Assembly: GCF_000143415.4 (NCBI RefSeq)
Contig: NW_003314319.1
Coordinates: forward strand, 1,020,365 to 1,084,364
Length of the DNA: 64,000 nucleotides
Direction of reading: 5' to 3'
Source: Selaginella moellendorffii
Taxonomy: Eukaryota > Streptophyta > Lycopodiopsida > Selaginellales > Selaginellaceae
Positions within the stretch are counted from its first letter, which is position 1. Each line of letters opens with the position of its first letter. Below the pieces are notes generated by a model. That model saw only the letters and a list, made by a program, of their open reading frames with translations. It searched no databases and was not told the DNA's origin. Both the position numbers and the translations under genes were made by a program. Below, in pieces: positions 21,028 to 30,897 of the stretch.

Positions 21028-24000
21028 ATGGAGTGTGTGACCGCCTTGGTGAGCGGCTTGGTGACCCCGCTGTGTGTGGACACTGCCAAGAAGGTATGGG
21101 ACTGCAATGCCAACATTGAAAGGCTGGAGAATATCATGGCGCCCAACATCCAGGACAAGATCGACGCTTTCGGTCGCCGCAAGGAGCAAAATGGACCTGG
21201 CTTTATGTTCTCTGAAGCGGCCGAGGAATGCTTGGAGCGTGTCAGGAAATGGAATAGCAAGGCACAAGAACTCCTGGGATCACGCAACAACAGGATCTGG
21301 AACCCTGTTAGACGGTATGTTTTGCAGCATTTTTGTGCAAGAAGGCTGAATTTATTTCTGCCGATAGGTACAAGCGGAGTGGCAAGATCATGGACTGCAC
21401 AAACTCCTACGACGGTCTCCTGGCGCAGATCGAAAGGCACGGGCACGAGCTGAATGTGGACATTGCGAAGCTGGAAAAGGGGGCGACCAGCATCCGGGCC
21501 ATGCTTAACAAGTTTAATACTCACAAGCACCGGAATCCAGACTTCCGCTACTCTGATGGAGCCGAGGAGTGGCTTGATCTTGTCACAAAATGGAACGACA
21601 AGGCGCAAGCACTGCTGGGATCACAGTAAGCTTACACAAGAGCTATAACAGTATAGCTAAAAGATCTATGGATCTTTCACAGGAAGAAGCGTTGTGGCGA
21701 GATCTCGGAGCTCATTCACAGCTACGAGGGCGATCTCCTTCCGAAAATTGAAAGGTACGAGCGAGAAGAGTTGGGAGTGATACAGCCGAGAACTAGCTTC
21801 GCCGTACGGAATTCCCCGCAAGACAGAGGCCTTGCAAAAAAATATGTACGGCGTGTTGTTCCTGAGGCAATGTTTGGGGGCCATGAGCAACTGCTGGATG
21901 AGGTGGTGAATGCCCTCTTGGATCCTGAAGCCCGTAGCAAATGGGTTGGACTCTTTGGAATGGGAGGTTGTGGAAAGACCACCCTCGCAAGCTGCGCGCA
22001 CAATGACGAGAGGGTGCGGGAGCATTTCCATGACAACATTGTGTGGATCACTGTGAAGAAAGATGCTTCGGAGGACGATCTCAAGGACCAGCTCCTCAAA
22101 GCTCTTGAATGGGGTGAAATGAAAGAGAGGGCCGAAGGAGGCCTTGATGACATGCAGCACTTGGCACGCGATGTTGCTGGTGGTAAGCGTGTCTTGCTGG
22201 TACTGGATGATGTGTGGGACTGGAGCTGGGCAAAGAAACTGGATTTTATAGCAGGGCCATCCTCTGGCCGGATCCTGGTAACAACCAGAAAGGAAGGCAT
22301 TTTGCTCAGCCTGGATCCGGATGCAAAGGCATTTCCTGTGCATGAGCTATCAATGGACGAAAGCAAAAAGATGTTTTGGAAGTTTGCCTTCGGTGTGCAT
22401 GATCCACAACCTGGTGTTGTGGAAGTTGCGGAGGAAATAGCTCGAAAATGTGAGGGACTTCCTCTAGCTCTGGAAGTGATTGGCAGTGCCATGGCTGTGC
22501 ACAGAAGAGAAGGGCCACTTGTGTGGGAAGAACGATATAAGAAGTTGCACTTGTCCAATGACCCAGATGTTGAGAAGCAGATGTTCAAGCGCTTGAAGTT
22601 CAGCTATGACGAGCTGGGAAACTATGAGGGTGAAAAGCTGCAAGAGTGTTTTCTCTATGTGGCTGCATTCCCAGAAGATAGGATGATTAAGTTTTCTGAG
22701 TTGAGGAAATGTTGGATGGAGGTTGGGTCAGAACTCTCAGCCACAGCGATTGTCAATGAACTGGAACGGAGATGCCTAGTCCAGATCTGGCGGGATGAAG
22801 AAGCTCCTGATGATATAATCAGTAAGTCTGGGATGGATGACGAAGCTCCTGATCTTATAATCGTACACGATATGCTACGCAAACTGTGCATAAGAATCTT
22901 AAAAGGGAAGTACGGTCCACAGCAAGAACACGAGAAGGGATGCCTGTTTGGATATGACTGGACAATTGGCATTCGGGATGCAACATTTGCTAAAGTCTCA
23001 CTCATCTCAAAGGATGTTGGCAGCTTTCTATCCGATAATCATGTGCGAGATGTCTTACTTCTGGATAAATGTGAAGGACTTCCTAATGTGGATGACAGTC
23101 TTATCGATCACATACAAGGTGTCAAGGTATTGAGCTTGTGGCGATGCTCTAAGATCCATTTTATTCCAGAGAGCATATCCAAGCTGAGAAACCTTCAAGT
23201 GCTTCACATTCGAGAAACAAATGTGAGTCAATTACCAGATGTGCTTTTCAGCCTGACATCACTGAAATATCTAAAATGTGATAGTTGGCCGAAGTGTAAC
23301 ACTGCATTACTCCCCCAGCTCTCCAACTTGGAAGAGCTGGAGCTGAACGTTGATTTAAAAGAGGACCCATCAGTTGTGGATTTGACTGGAATTTCACGTA
23401 AACTAAGACTTCTAGAGCTAAGAGTGAGACATGGTACAATGAAGGTGCCAGAAAGCATGGGGAAACTGGAGCACATTGAAACATTGTATTTATTTGCAAA
23501 TAGCATCGACTTTGCCAGTGTCGTTGGACGATGGCAACTTGTTAACCTAACAACATGTGTAATTGATTCGGCATCCGTCAGTAAAGCTCCCTGGAAGCGA
23601 ATGTTTAAGAACTCAATCAGGCTTCAACGTTTTCACATCTCTCTAGAAGACAGTGAAAATAATGATGAAAGCGTTGAATGGTTGCAACTACGATATTTAC
23701 GCATCCGTGATATAAACCTATCTTGGTTGCCCCACCGCCTAGGAGAACTTGAAATTGACTGCAGTGGTATCCTCTTGTTCAACTTGGATGGATCATTCCC
23801 ACGTCTTGGAAATCTGATTCTTACTCATCTACACATTGCACAGTCAGAATTCAAGGGTGATTTGGCTGCCAGTCTTCCAAATCTGAAAGACTTATGCTTT
23901 GAGCTAGCTCCTGATATTGAATGGGAGCACTTGCCTCTCTTTGTGGCACAGCTCCCCAATCACCTCCAGTCTCTGACAGTAAGTGGTTGCATAAAGAGAC

Positions 24001-24347
24001 TTTTGTTGCCAACCGAGAGGTCATCACTCAAGGTTAACTATCTTTCAGTATCGACCAAGAAGATGCAAAATGATTTCTTTGAGCCATCAGATCAAATGAC
24101 TGATATAGAAATCGTGGAGTTGAGCTGTGATGAGAGTATTGTTCCATCGTCCATTGCATCGCTGCCAGGTTTGAAGTATCTTGACATTTCAGGGCGAAGG
24201 GTGATACATAACGATGCACTGTGGTCCCACAATCACAGCCAGGGCGCATTTCCCAGGCTGGAAGAGCTAGACTGCCCGAAAGGCATGAAAATTCCACCTT
24301 GGCTTGAGGACCGCCACAATCTGAAGATAAATCGTCGTAAGTTTTAA
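21028..24347 (+). CDS. CC-NB-ARC-LRR immune receptor (NLR), 1069 residues
   Basis: Three exons join in frame: 21028-21314, 21368-21625 and 21683-24347. Residues 1-200 form a helical N-terminal region with two similar modules ending SEAAEECLERVRKWNSKAQE and SDGAEEWLDLVTKWNDKAQA. The NB-ARC domain follows: P-loop GMGGCGKTT (about 274-282), kinase-2 LLVLDDVWDW, RNBS-B GRILVTTRK, GLPL motif CEGLPLALEVIGSAM, RNBS-D-like FLYVAAFPED, and VHDML in place of the MHD motif. The C-terminal 400 residues are leucine-rich repeats (LRNLQVLHIRETNVSQLP, LSNLEELELN). The DDVW tryptophan marks it as a non-TIR NLR. Such receptors sense pathogen effectors in the cytoplasm and trigger defence. No break is seen in the coding frame, so it is probably functional. 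Confidence 0.92.
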
Positions 24348-24492
24348 TTTCCAAAGCGTTTTGGTATTCAAACGTCTCAACTCTACGTTCTTTCCTCAAA
24401 ATCAATATATACAAAAATGCAACTGCGCCACTACCCTTACACCTCTCACGTCCCTGGCAATCTCTACCACCTCGGGTTTGCTCCTCGTCGAT

Positions 24493-25360
24493 TCAAACTG
24501 CTACCTCGGTTTTGCTCACAGCAGCACCACCTTTGCCAGCTCTTATCCTCGCCAGGAAACCTCTCACGAGAGCCTGCATTTTCGTCGCAGTTCCCTGGAT
24601 GTACACGGCCTGGATCCGCTTCTTACACTCGATGCGCAGAGTGAGAGGCAACCCCTGCGGTAATCCAACCCAAACGTAAGTATGAAAAGCTTGGAATAGC
24701 AGCTACTTACAGTTGGTCCGATCTTCTACAGCGTCAGCGTTTCCAGGAGCTCCTTAAAAGGGATTCCTTTGTTTGGAACTCGAAAACTCATCACCTCGTA
24801 CTCTATTCTCATGTGAGCAGAACAAAGAAGAAAACGAGATTGGGAGGAGTCCGCAAACACACCCCAAAGGGTCGCGGACTTGTAGCGCCGGCCCAGCGGG
24901 TCACCGAGGGCGTTTACAGCTTGTGCATGCCAATGTATCCCGTAGCACTGGACGATTGTTAAGTTAGTTCTACAAGGACTTGAATGTAAGTGGCTTAGGT
25001 GGGATCGGATGGTTCTTGGCTCCACAAGTTTTGATATGCTAACAGGTGCTCCGGCATGACCATAGAGTTCTCGTTCACAATACAGCATCCAGTATGACAG
25101 CCACGAACAAGTTCATGAATGTGGCTCCCGACCAAGACCAAGAAGGCGAAGAAGATAATCCCGCCCTCTACAATCATCGGCGAGTAGTGTTTTACCGTTG
25201 GTGCAGGCCGGTGCATCCTTCATAAGGCAAGACCAGTTATCAAGAGTTGTAACCTGTAAAAGGAAAGCGAAACTGAAAGTGATAGAAAAGCAAGCCTTTA
25301 CCTGAAACACTACGATGAAAGCGAGCCATCAGTCTAGCGAGTGACGTTCACAACAGGGAA
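24493..25360 (-). pseudogene. Tail of a four-domain voltage-gated calcium channel (Cav-like), decayed
   Basis: Read right to left. WLAFIVVFQ, then a GT-AG intron, then VTTLDNWSCLMKDA (pore helix with selectivity-filter TxDxW, 25200-25253). GGIIFFAFLVLVGS and MNLFVAVILDAV (25081-25116) form an S6 helix with the NLF-AVI signature of Cav/Nav channels. VNENSMVMPEHLLAYQNLW resembles the first helix of the Cav EF-hand region. MSFRVPNKGIPFKELLETLTL and LRIECKKRIQ follow, then an IQ-type site KMQALVRGFLARIRAG. At least two frameshifts separate pore and S6, and a TAG at 24726-24728 interrupts LTLTL-x-KIGPT where CAG (Gln) is expected. The channel's first three repeats are missing; the NTPase gene abuts. 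Plant TPC1 differs (no TTLDNW pore, no IQ tail). It is not functional. Confidence 0.75.
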
Positions 25361-25500
25361 CATGCTGTCTACACTATTCGTCTGCATCCTATCAAACGGT
25401 TGCAACGGATCTAGTACCGAGGCAGACACCATCATCTCCTGCAGCAAGCCAAAGATATCATGCCCCAAGAGCTGCTTGAATGCTCCAAGCCCATTTGCTT

Positions 25501-27660
25501 TCAAGATGACTTGATTCCCCCGAGGCATGTCAAGCCAAGACTTCCAAGACTCAAACAGTCTCGGGTTCTTGTCCGCTGCTTCTCCCATAATTTCCGTTTT
25601 GAGCCTCCTGTTTTTGCTTGGGCCTCGCTCTCCAGCACAGCCTCAAGCACCTTGCTCTTCGTTTGTCCACGCACAGCTTGCTCCACACGGTGAGGATCCA
25701 CCAAAGTCACCTTGTCACCATCCCCGAGTACGTTCATGTGAAGGCTCAGAAATGGGCCGGTGTTGGGCAGCCCACAAAAGGCAGGAGACTCCTTGGCCAG
25801 ATCAATGAGGCCATAGTCTGAATCTTTGGCCTTCACCTGATTGTGCACCTTCACAGTCCCCTCCGCATCAGCAATGAAATGGTCAACACCCCACGTATTG
25901 TCGTCAGCTACTACGGCACATCTTCTTTCAGAAGCCGCCCGCAAGTCTTGCTGCGACAACTCGTGGCTCTTCTTGTGAATCTTGTGGAACGAGGTTATGC
26001 AAAGCTTAGAAGCCGCTACTTGTTGCACCTCGTTGGTCAGGAACTTGATCCCATTCCCCTCAACCTTCTGCTTCTTCTGACATATGAACTCGTAATGGTT
26101 GTCCTGCTCACGAGCAAGCCGCAACAATGACTTTCCCACAAGTTCCTCCACGAACTCATCGACTGTGCACCAGCTCCTCCTGGCTTTCATGCTCGCCTTG
26201 TCAAGAGCTCGCAGCATGATAATCCTGGCTACAAGCTCGCCTCTGTACCCCTTGGACACCCATCCACTCTTGAAAGCCATTGCGAGCGGGAAGTAAAGCT
26301 CCCTGTTCCTTTGCCGCCTGTCCAACTCTCGCATAATATCTGCTGCAGCGCCTGCAAGAATTGGTTCCATAGGCCAGCCTGCCCACAGGCACTCCCGAGT
26401 CTCGTTCACCTTGATTACTGTCATCAGGTAGCTTGCCACCAGTGTGGAAACCACAGCACAGTGTGGATCAATATGGATGGCGCACCTTGAACCCACCACA
26501 GCTAGTGCCGCCTCCTCTTTGAGGCGGCTATCTTGTGAACTGGGGGAGAGAGCATACTTGGACCAGCCTCCTCTTCCACCCAGTAGCTTGTCACGGGCGA
26601 GGTTGAAAACATTCGTCAGGGCCCTAGCGCTTGAATATCGCTCCAGGCCACCCCTGAACGTCGACCACCACAGGGGTCTACCGTACCTCAGAGGCCAATA
26701 TTCAGACAAAACGTCATCTTCGGGAATGTCATGCTGCCTGCAGATAGTGTTCCAATCTACTATGCCATGATCCGCCCAGAAACAGGCCCAGATTGGAGTA
26801 GCCAGCCTCAGATTCGTACCCGGCAGACGGTCAGAGGGGTCCATCCATATTTCCCCAGCGAAGTTTCCTATCTTGGCCGTGTCAGCAAAGAGCGCAAGAA
26901 CCCCGTCACCTTGCCTAAATGCGGAAGTGGCTCTTCGCAGGGGCAAGAACACATTCTTATCAAGCAGCTCCGGTACTAGGATCCTTGCCTCGTCAAAGAC
27001 GAAGAGTACCTTCAACTTGTTGCTGCCTGGTGAAAACCTTTCCAACTTCTCCACCACTGGTTCCATTCGACGGGCAGCCCGCTCTTCCCAATCTTTCCAG
27101 CACTCCCCGCTGGTGTCGCCTTTGGATTGATAAAGGCCCTCACCAACATACACCGGTAGCAGCTGCTCCACTCTCACTTTGACAGCGTCCCAGAACCGGA
27201 TGCCTTGCTCTGGATAAGGAAAGCTAGCCTTGCCGTCCTCGTCCGTATCCCCACTTCTATACAGGATCTTGACAAATTTTTCCGGTGTTAGCGATGGAGC
27301 CACTATGAGGAACTCTTCCAGGACCGCCTCGAAGTAGGCCAGGCAGAATGCCATGCAAGATAGCTGCCCCTCCTTTTCTGAACTAATAACTGAGTTCACT
27401 CTCTCTAGAAACCACGCGGCTATCGGAGAACGTCTGGGATATCCTGTCCCCTGCGCAAATGAGCAATACACTACCCAAACATCCTCCCTACACAGCTCAC
27501 AAATGGTCCTCGATTTTCCCCATCCGCTCGACTGGAAGATCGATACGATGCGGCAAAAAGTTGCCTGCTCCAGTGCCTCACTCAGAAGATCGAGCAAACT
27601 GGTAACCATCTCCGGACGGCGGAGGTCCATCTCGAACGCACGCGACGCCACACCCCACAT
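25501..27660 (-). CDS. Large P-loop NTPase of unknown role
   Basis: A single 719-codon frame starting at 27660. Walker A-like QSSGWGKSRT is at residues 43-52 and Walker B-like VLFVFDEAR at 218-226, with a sensor-like LALFADTAKIGNFAG later. The text between (CSFAQGTGYPRRSPIAAWFL) and after (LRYGRPLWWSTF, LGGRGGWSKYALSP) resembles a family of NTPases best known to me from basidiomycete fungi and from Crinkler-type effector NTPases; this is recognition from memory and needs a search. The last 30 residues (after SKRKLWEK) are Arg/Ser-rich and look out of phase: the neighbouring frame continues coherently (DMPRGNQVILKANGLGAFKQ) to 25334, suggesting a one-base indel near 25580. There is no signal peptide or membrane segment. 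It may derive from transfer or a mobile element. Confidence 0.7.
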   Translation of the reverse strand: MWGVASRAFEMDLRRPEMVTSLLDLLSEALEQATFCRIVSIFQSSGWGKSRTICELCREDVWVVYCSFAQGTGYPRRSPIAAWFLERVNSVISSEKEGQLSCMAFCLAYFEAVLEEFLIVAPSLTPEKFVKILYRSGDTDEDGKASFPYPEQGIRFWDAVKVRVEQLLPVYVGEGLYQSKGDTSGECWKDWEERAARRMEPVVEKLERFSPGSNKLKVLFVFDEARILVPELLDKNVFLPLRRATSAFRQGDGVLALFADTAKIGNFAGEIWMDPSDRLPGTNLRLATPIWACFWADHGIVDWNTICRQHDIPEDDVLSEYWPLRYGRPLWWSTFRGGLERYSSARALTNVFNLARDKLLGGRGGWSKYALSPSSQDSRLKEEAALAVVGSRCAIHIDPHCAVVSTLVASYLMTVIKVNETRECLWAGWPMEPILAGAAADIMRELDRRQRNRELYFPLAMAFKSGWVSKGYRGELVARIIMLRALDKASMKARRSWCTVDEFVEELVGKSLLRLAREQDNHYEFICQKKQKVEGNGIKFLTNEVQQVAASKLCITSFHKIHKKSHELSQQDLRAASERRCAVVADDNTWGVDHFIADAEGTVKVHNQVKAKDSDYGLIDLAKESPAFCGLPNTGPFLSLHMNVLGDGDKVTLVDPHRVEQAVRGQTKSKVLEAVLESEAQAKTGGSKRKLWEKQRTRTRDCLSLGSLGLTCLGGIKSS

Positions 27661-28140
27661 GGCCGCTCGTTCTCAAATGCTTCCTGGAAAAAAAAAACTG
27701 TTTTTTCACAATCTCGGAGCCTTATACCCTACTGCGTGAATTAAAGGATTCCATTTGTTGGCAAGCTTATAAAGACATTCCGTGGAACTGATTTGGCAGG
27801 GACGACCGCTGCACTGCTAGAAAGTGGCCGCTTACAATGGAATCTCCATGAAGGACTCCAAACGGAAATTCATCAAGAAAAAAGAGAAAAGAAATTCATC
27901 AAGAGTCTGGTTGTTCTATCTTAACCTTCGCAAATGCAGTGCATCGTAAACTCTGGACGATCTTTACAGCTGGGAGTAAGACATAAGTGATCCCGAAGTT
28001 TGAACAAGCTCTCTTGATCAAAGATCCCTCCTGCCGGGCTCACACGGTCTGGGGCGGGTACGAGAGCACCTTTAGCATCATCCAAGATGTCCCGACGGCA
28101 AGAGCACTCCCGCCAAGGGTTCTCTCCATTTTTCTCATGC
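27661..28140. other. Region upstream of the NTPase gene, no gene seen
   Basis: This is probably promoter for the NTPase gene: a GCTTATAAAGAC TATA-like word lies at about 27765, though in + orientation. No coding or RNA feature is recognised before the PACRG-like trace at 28143. Confidence 0.35.
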
Positions 28141-28142
28141 AT

Positions 28143-28250
28143 ATTCCCTACAAGGGTATGGTTGGGTATGAATCATGTGTCGGTTCCTCCATTTTTACGT
28201 CCTTTCCATTTTTTCTTGTAGAGCATTTCATTATTACTTGGAAGTGTCCA
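28143..28250 (+). pseudogene. PACRG: Trace of PACRG 3' end and 3' flank
   Basis: AAGGGTATGGTTGGGTATGAATC is a diverged match to the last PACRG codons (KYMVPTYES). It is followed by a stronger match of about 60 bases to PACRG's 3' flank: GGTTCCTCCATTTTT and TGTAGAGCATTTC occur in both. The position relative to the F-box gene is the same as at 10 kb. Confidence 0.6.
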
Positions 28251-29505
28251 GAAAAACACACGAAAAAACAGACACTGGAAAACTACAACCAGCCGAATGA
28301 AAAGTCCACTCCTTCTTGCCGATACTGTAGCTTACCAGGTTTTCCACCATGCCCTCCTCGCTAAGCAATACCGCCCACAAAGTGTCGCCACCATCGCAGC
28401 AAAACCCATTTCTCCGTCCCCTAGTCACCACCGGGCACTTGGTCTCCATCACCCATTCGTTACTCTCGGGCACAAAGCGCCACACTCCCACGGTGTACGG
28501 CGGCAGCAGCAACAGCACACAGCCAAAGTACTCCTTGTCCGGGCATATCACGTCCATCACAAAGAGCTGACCACCGCAGTAAACCATCGCTCCCACTCCC
28601 ACAAAGCTGGGAATGTCAACGGGCCACCTTGGTCGAGCCACAGTCGTTGACTGATCGCACAGGGAGTAAGACACAAGCCAGATCTCGATCACTCCGCCGT
28701 GAAAAAGGGGGATGTTGTAGTAGAGCGTGTCGCCGCCAACCATAAAGTCAACGCCGCGAACGCCATGCCTGTAATCGGCGATCGGTTTCCACGTTGACCA
28801 CTGACCTGCGTCGTAGACCACAACTTTGCCGTCCCCCAGGGCGTTGACGCTGATGATCTGGTAGCCTCCGCGTGGCCGCGTGGCAAGGGCGTGGATTGGA
28901 TTTGCCGCCGTGGAGTGCCACCTAAACGGGAACACCACATCATCCCACATACCGGTCAACGGGTTGCCTACCACCAGCCTGCCCGGGCAGTCGGTCGTCG
29001 CGCACACGAGTCCACCGGCTGCCCCAACAAAGCACGAGGATTCGGGCAGAGAGCAAGATTCGGGCAGCCCTGCCCAGCGCCTGTCCCGCGTGTCATACGC
29101 GATGAGCTGGACGGAACCCCTGGCCCTGAGCACCAGCAACGTGGCAGGGACACGGGGGCAGTAGGCGGACAGCGTGGCAGTCCACGCCCTGGACACCGCC
29201 TGGCCTGTCATGAGCGACGAGAGGGGGAGCCTCTCGAGCACTGATTCCTGGATTTCTCCCGGCAGCCCTAGCCATGAATCGAGCTTGCGGTGATCTTGGT
29301 GCTGGATCGTTACCCGGGGTGGTCGCGGGTGAGACTTGCAATGGCCCGAGCAGCCCGGCGGCGGTGGAAGATCTGGCGGCGGCAGGGGCTTTGGGCGCCA
29401 GCAGAGGGCCGGCGGCGATGGATCGTTGATGGGCGGCGGCTCCGATCGTTGTGGCTCTTGTCGCGCCGGGCGCCTCCAGATGAGTCGAAGGGGCTCGCGG
29501 GCCAT
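28234..29505 (-). CDS. F-box protein with kelch-like C-terminal domain, 423 residues
   Basis: An intronless frame from ATG 29505 to 28234. The N-terminal 75 residues are Pro/Arg-rich. The F-box lies at about 78-115 (LPGEIQESVLERLPLSSLMT then AVSRAWTATLS). The C-terminal 300 residues carry kelch-like beta-propeller pieces: LIAYDTRDRRWAGLPES, VGAAGGLVCATTD, GNPLTGMWDDVVFP, KVVVYDAGQWSTWKPI, VGAMVYCGGQLFVMD, YTVGVWRFVPESNEWV and GDTLWAVLLSEEG. F-box/kelch proteins are substrate receptors of SCF ubiquitin ligases; the target is unknown. A dead paralogue lies at 10.15-11.12 kb. The frame here is intact and the motifs are complete, so this looks like the surviving copy. Confidence 0.88.
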   Translation of the reverse strand: MAREPLRLIWRRPARQEPQRSEPPPINDPSPPALCWRPKPLPPPDLPPPPGCSGHCKSHPRPPRVTIQHQDHRKLDSWLGLPGEIQESVLERLPLSSLMTGQAVSRAWTATLSAYCPRVPATLLVLRARGSVQLIAYDTRDRRWAGLPESCSLPESSCFVGAAGGLVCATTDCPGRLVVGNPLTGMWDDVVFPFRWHSTAANPIHALATRPRGGYQIISVNALGDGKVVVYDAGQWSTWKPIADYRHGVRGVDFMVGGDTLYYNIPLFHGGVIEIWLVSYSLCDQSTTVARPRWPVDIPSFVGVGAMVYCGGQLFVMDVICPDKEYFGCVLLLLPPYTVGVWRFVPESNEWVMETKCPVVTRGRRNGFCCDGGDTLWAVLLSEEGMVENLVSYSIGKKEWTFHSAGCSFPVSVFSCVFLDTSK

Positions 29506-30241
29506 GACCCTAAAAACCCTAGCTCAACACGGAGTACCAAAAGTTTAAATAGGAAAATGGAGGGAAAACGGCATTCCCGCCTCGTTATGGATTTTCCAGA
29601 ATAACCTTCTCTTTTCTTTTTACCCATGTTTTCTTAGAGGTAAACCAACCAGGACTTTTATCCAAAATCTTTTGCTCAGGACCCAAACATACGTTTCGGG
29701 TTCGAGTCTTGTCGATAATACTTGTAAATGGAGCTCATGTAAGCTCGAGATGATCCTGGAGAGGTAGCAAAGAGACGACTGTGATCACAGGAACGTTGAT
29801 GTTAGAGAACCGAAGACTTGTTGACAATCACCTGGACGACGCAATTGGACATAGAATCAAACACATGTTGTTTTGCGAACGTATGAATCGTGTCACATTA
29901 TTCATGGGATAAAGAGTGTTTCGTCCTAGCTCTACGCACAAACAAGAGATTGATTTGGACCGAGCGCCAAAGATTCTCTCTTATTCTTTTTTTATTATCC
30001 GAGAGCGCTCGAGCTACCTAGTCAGATTTTTCTCTTTCTTGGAAGCGTAGCGTGTCTTCCTTTAGTTCCTCCTGGATAAGCAAAGATAAGCGATGCCTTT
30101 AGCGCACTTAAAAGAAAGATGCCCCTGGTAGTTAACTGCAGTTATGTTAAGCATTGGTTATTAGGGTCTCCTTCCCCTCACGCTCGATCGATCCTTCTCT
30201 CTTCGCGATCTGCGATCTGGGAGGAATTCTGGAGCTCTGGG
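29506..30241. other. Intergenic DNA with a short SINE-like trace
   Basis: Mostly featureless. The stretch at 29650-29735 shares two blocks with a tRNA-like repeat at 62.92-63.07 kb and is listed separately. The last 200 bases hold the promoter of the Yippee gene; CGATCGATC words are frequent. Confidence 0.4.
29650..29735 (+). mobile_element. Short SINE-like fragment (box-B-like core)
   Basis: AGGACTTTTATCCAAAATC and ACGTTTCGGGTTCGAGTCT match blocks at 62922 and 63024. GGTTCGAGTC fits the RNA polymerase III box B consensus. The part between the blocks is shorter here, so this is a deleted copy. Confidence 0.45.
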
Positions 30242-30790
30242 ATGGGCGAGGCGGCGGCGGGCGGCGGCGGCGGCTTCTCGGTGGAGCTCACGGGCCCCAG
30301 AATCTACAGCTGCTCCAATTGCCGGAGCCACATCGCCGATCACGACGACATCATCTCCAAGGCATTCCAGGTGAGGCCGATCGATCGATCCATCTCATGC
30401 CCGAGATCCTATTCTCCTCTTTCCTTATCCGGATCTCTCGTCCTCCTCCCAACTCCAAATATTTCGCTCCAATCTCGCCGATCCTCCCCATTTCCTCGCT
30501 GCCATTGCCTCGATTTGTGTTGATCGAGCCTCTCCACTCCACTCATCCTTGCGAATTTCCAGGGAAGAAACGGTAGAGCTTATCTCTTCTCCCACGTCGT
30601 CAACACAAGCGTCGGCCAGAAAGAGGACAGGCATCTCATGACTGGGCTTCACACAGTGGCCGATATTTTCTGCCAACAGTGCCAGGAAATCCTTGGCTGG
30701 AAGTACGAGCGCGCCTACGAGGAATCCCAGAAATACAAGGAGGGCAAATTCATCCTCGAGAAGGCCAAGGTCATGAAGGAAGATTGGTGA
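30242..30790 (+). CDS. Yippee-like zinc-binding protein, 118 residues
   Basis: Two exons, 30242-30370 and 30563-30790, join in phase 0 ([13 protein letters not shown]). The zinc-binding cysteine pairs are YSCSNC (C24, C27) and FCQQC (C80, C83), 52 residues apart, as in all Yippee proteins. [27 protein letters not shown] and KFILEKA are near-universal family text. Yippee domains fold like the CULT domain of cereblon; plant members are little studied but conserved and probably nuclear or cytosolic. A poly-Gly/Ala head precedes the domain. The stop lies 108 bases before the start of the PPR gene on the same strand, so its 3' UTR must overlap that gene's leader. Confidence 0.93.
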
Positions 30791-30897
30791 GAGATCAACG
30801 CAATCGCAGCGTTCGATCCACTCCAGCCCACTCCATTTGTGTATACGCCCACTGCTGCCGCGTGGATTTCCACTCTTCTGTACAAACACACACACAC

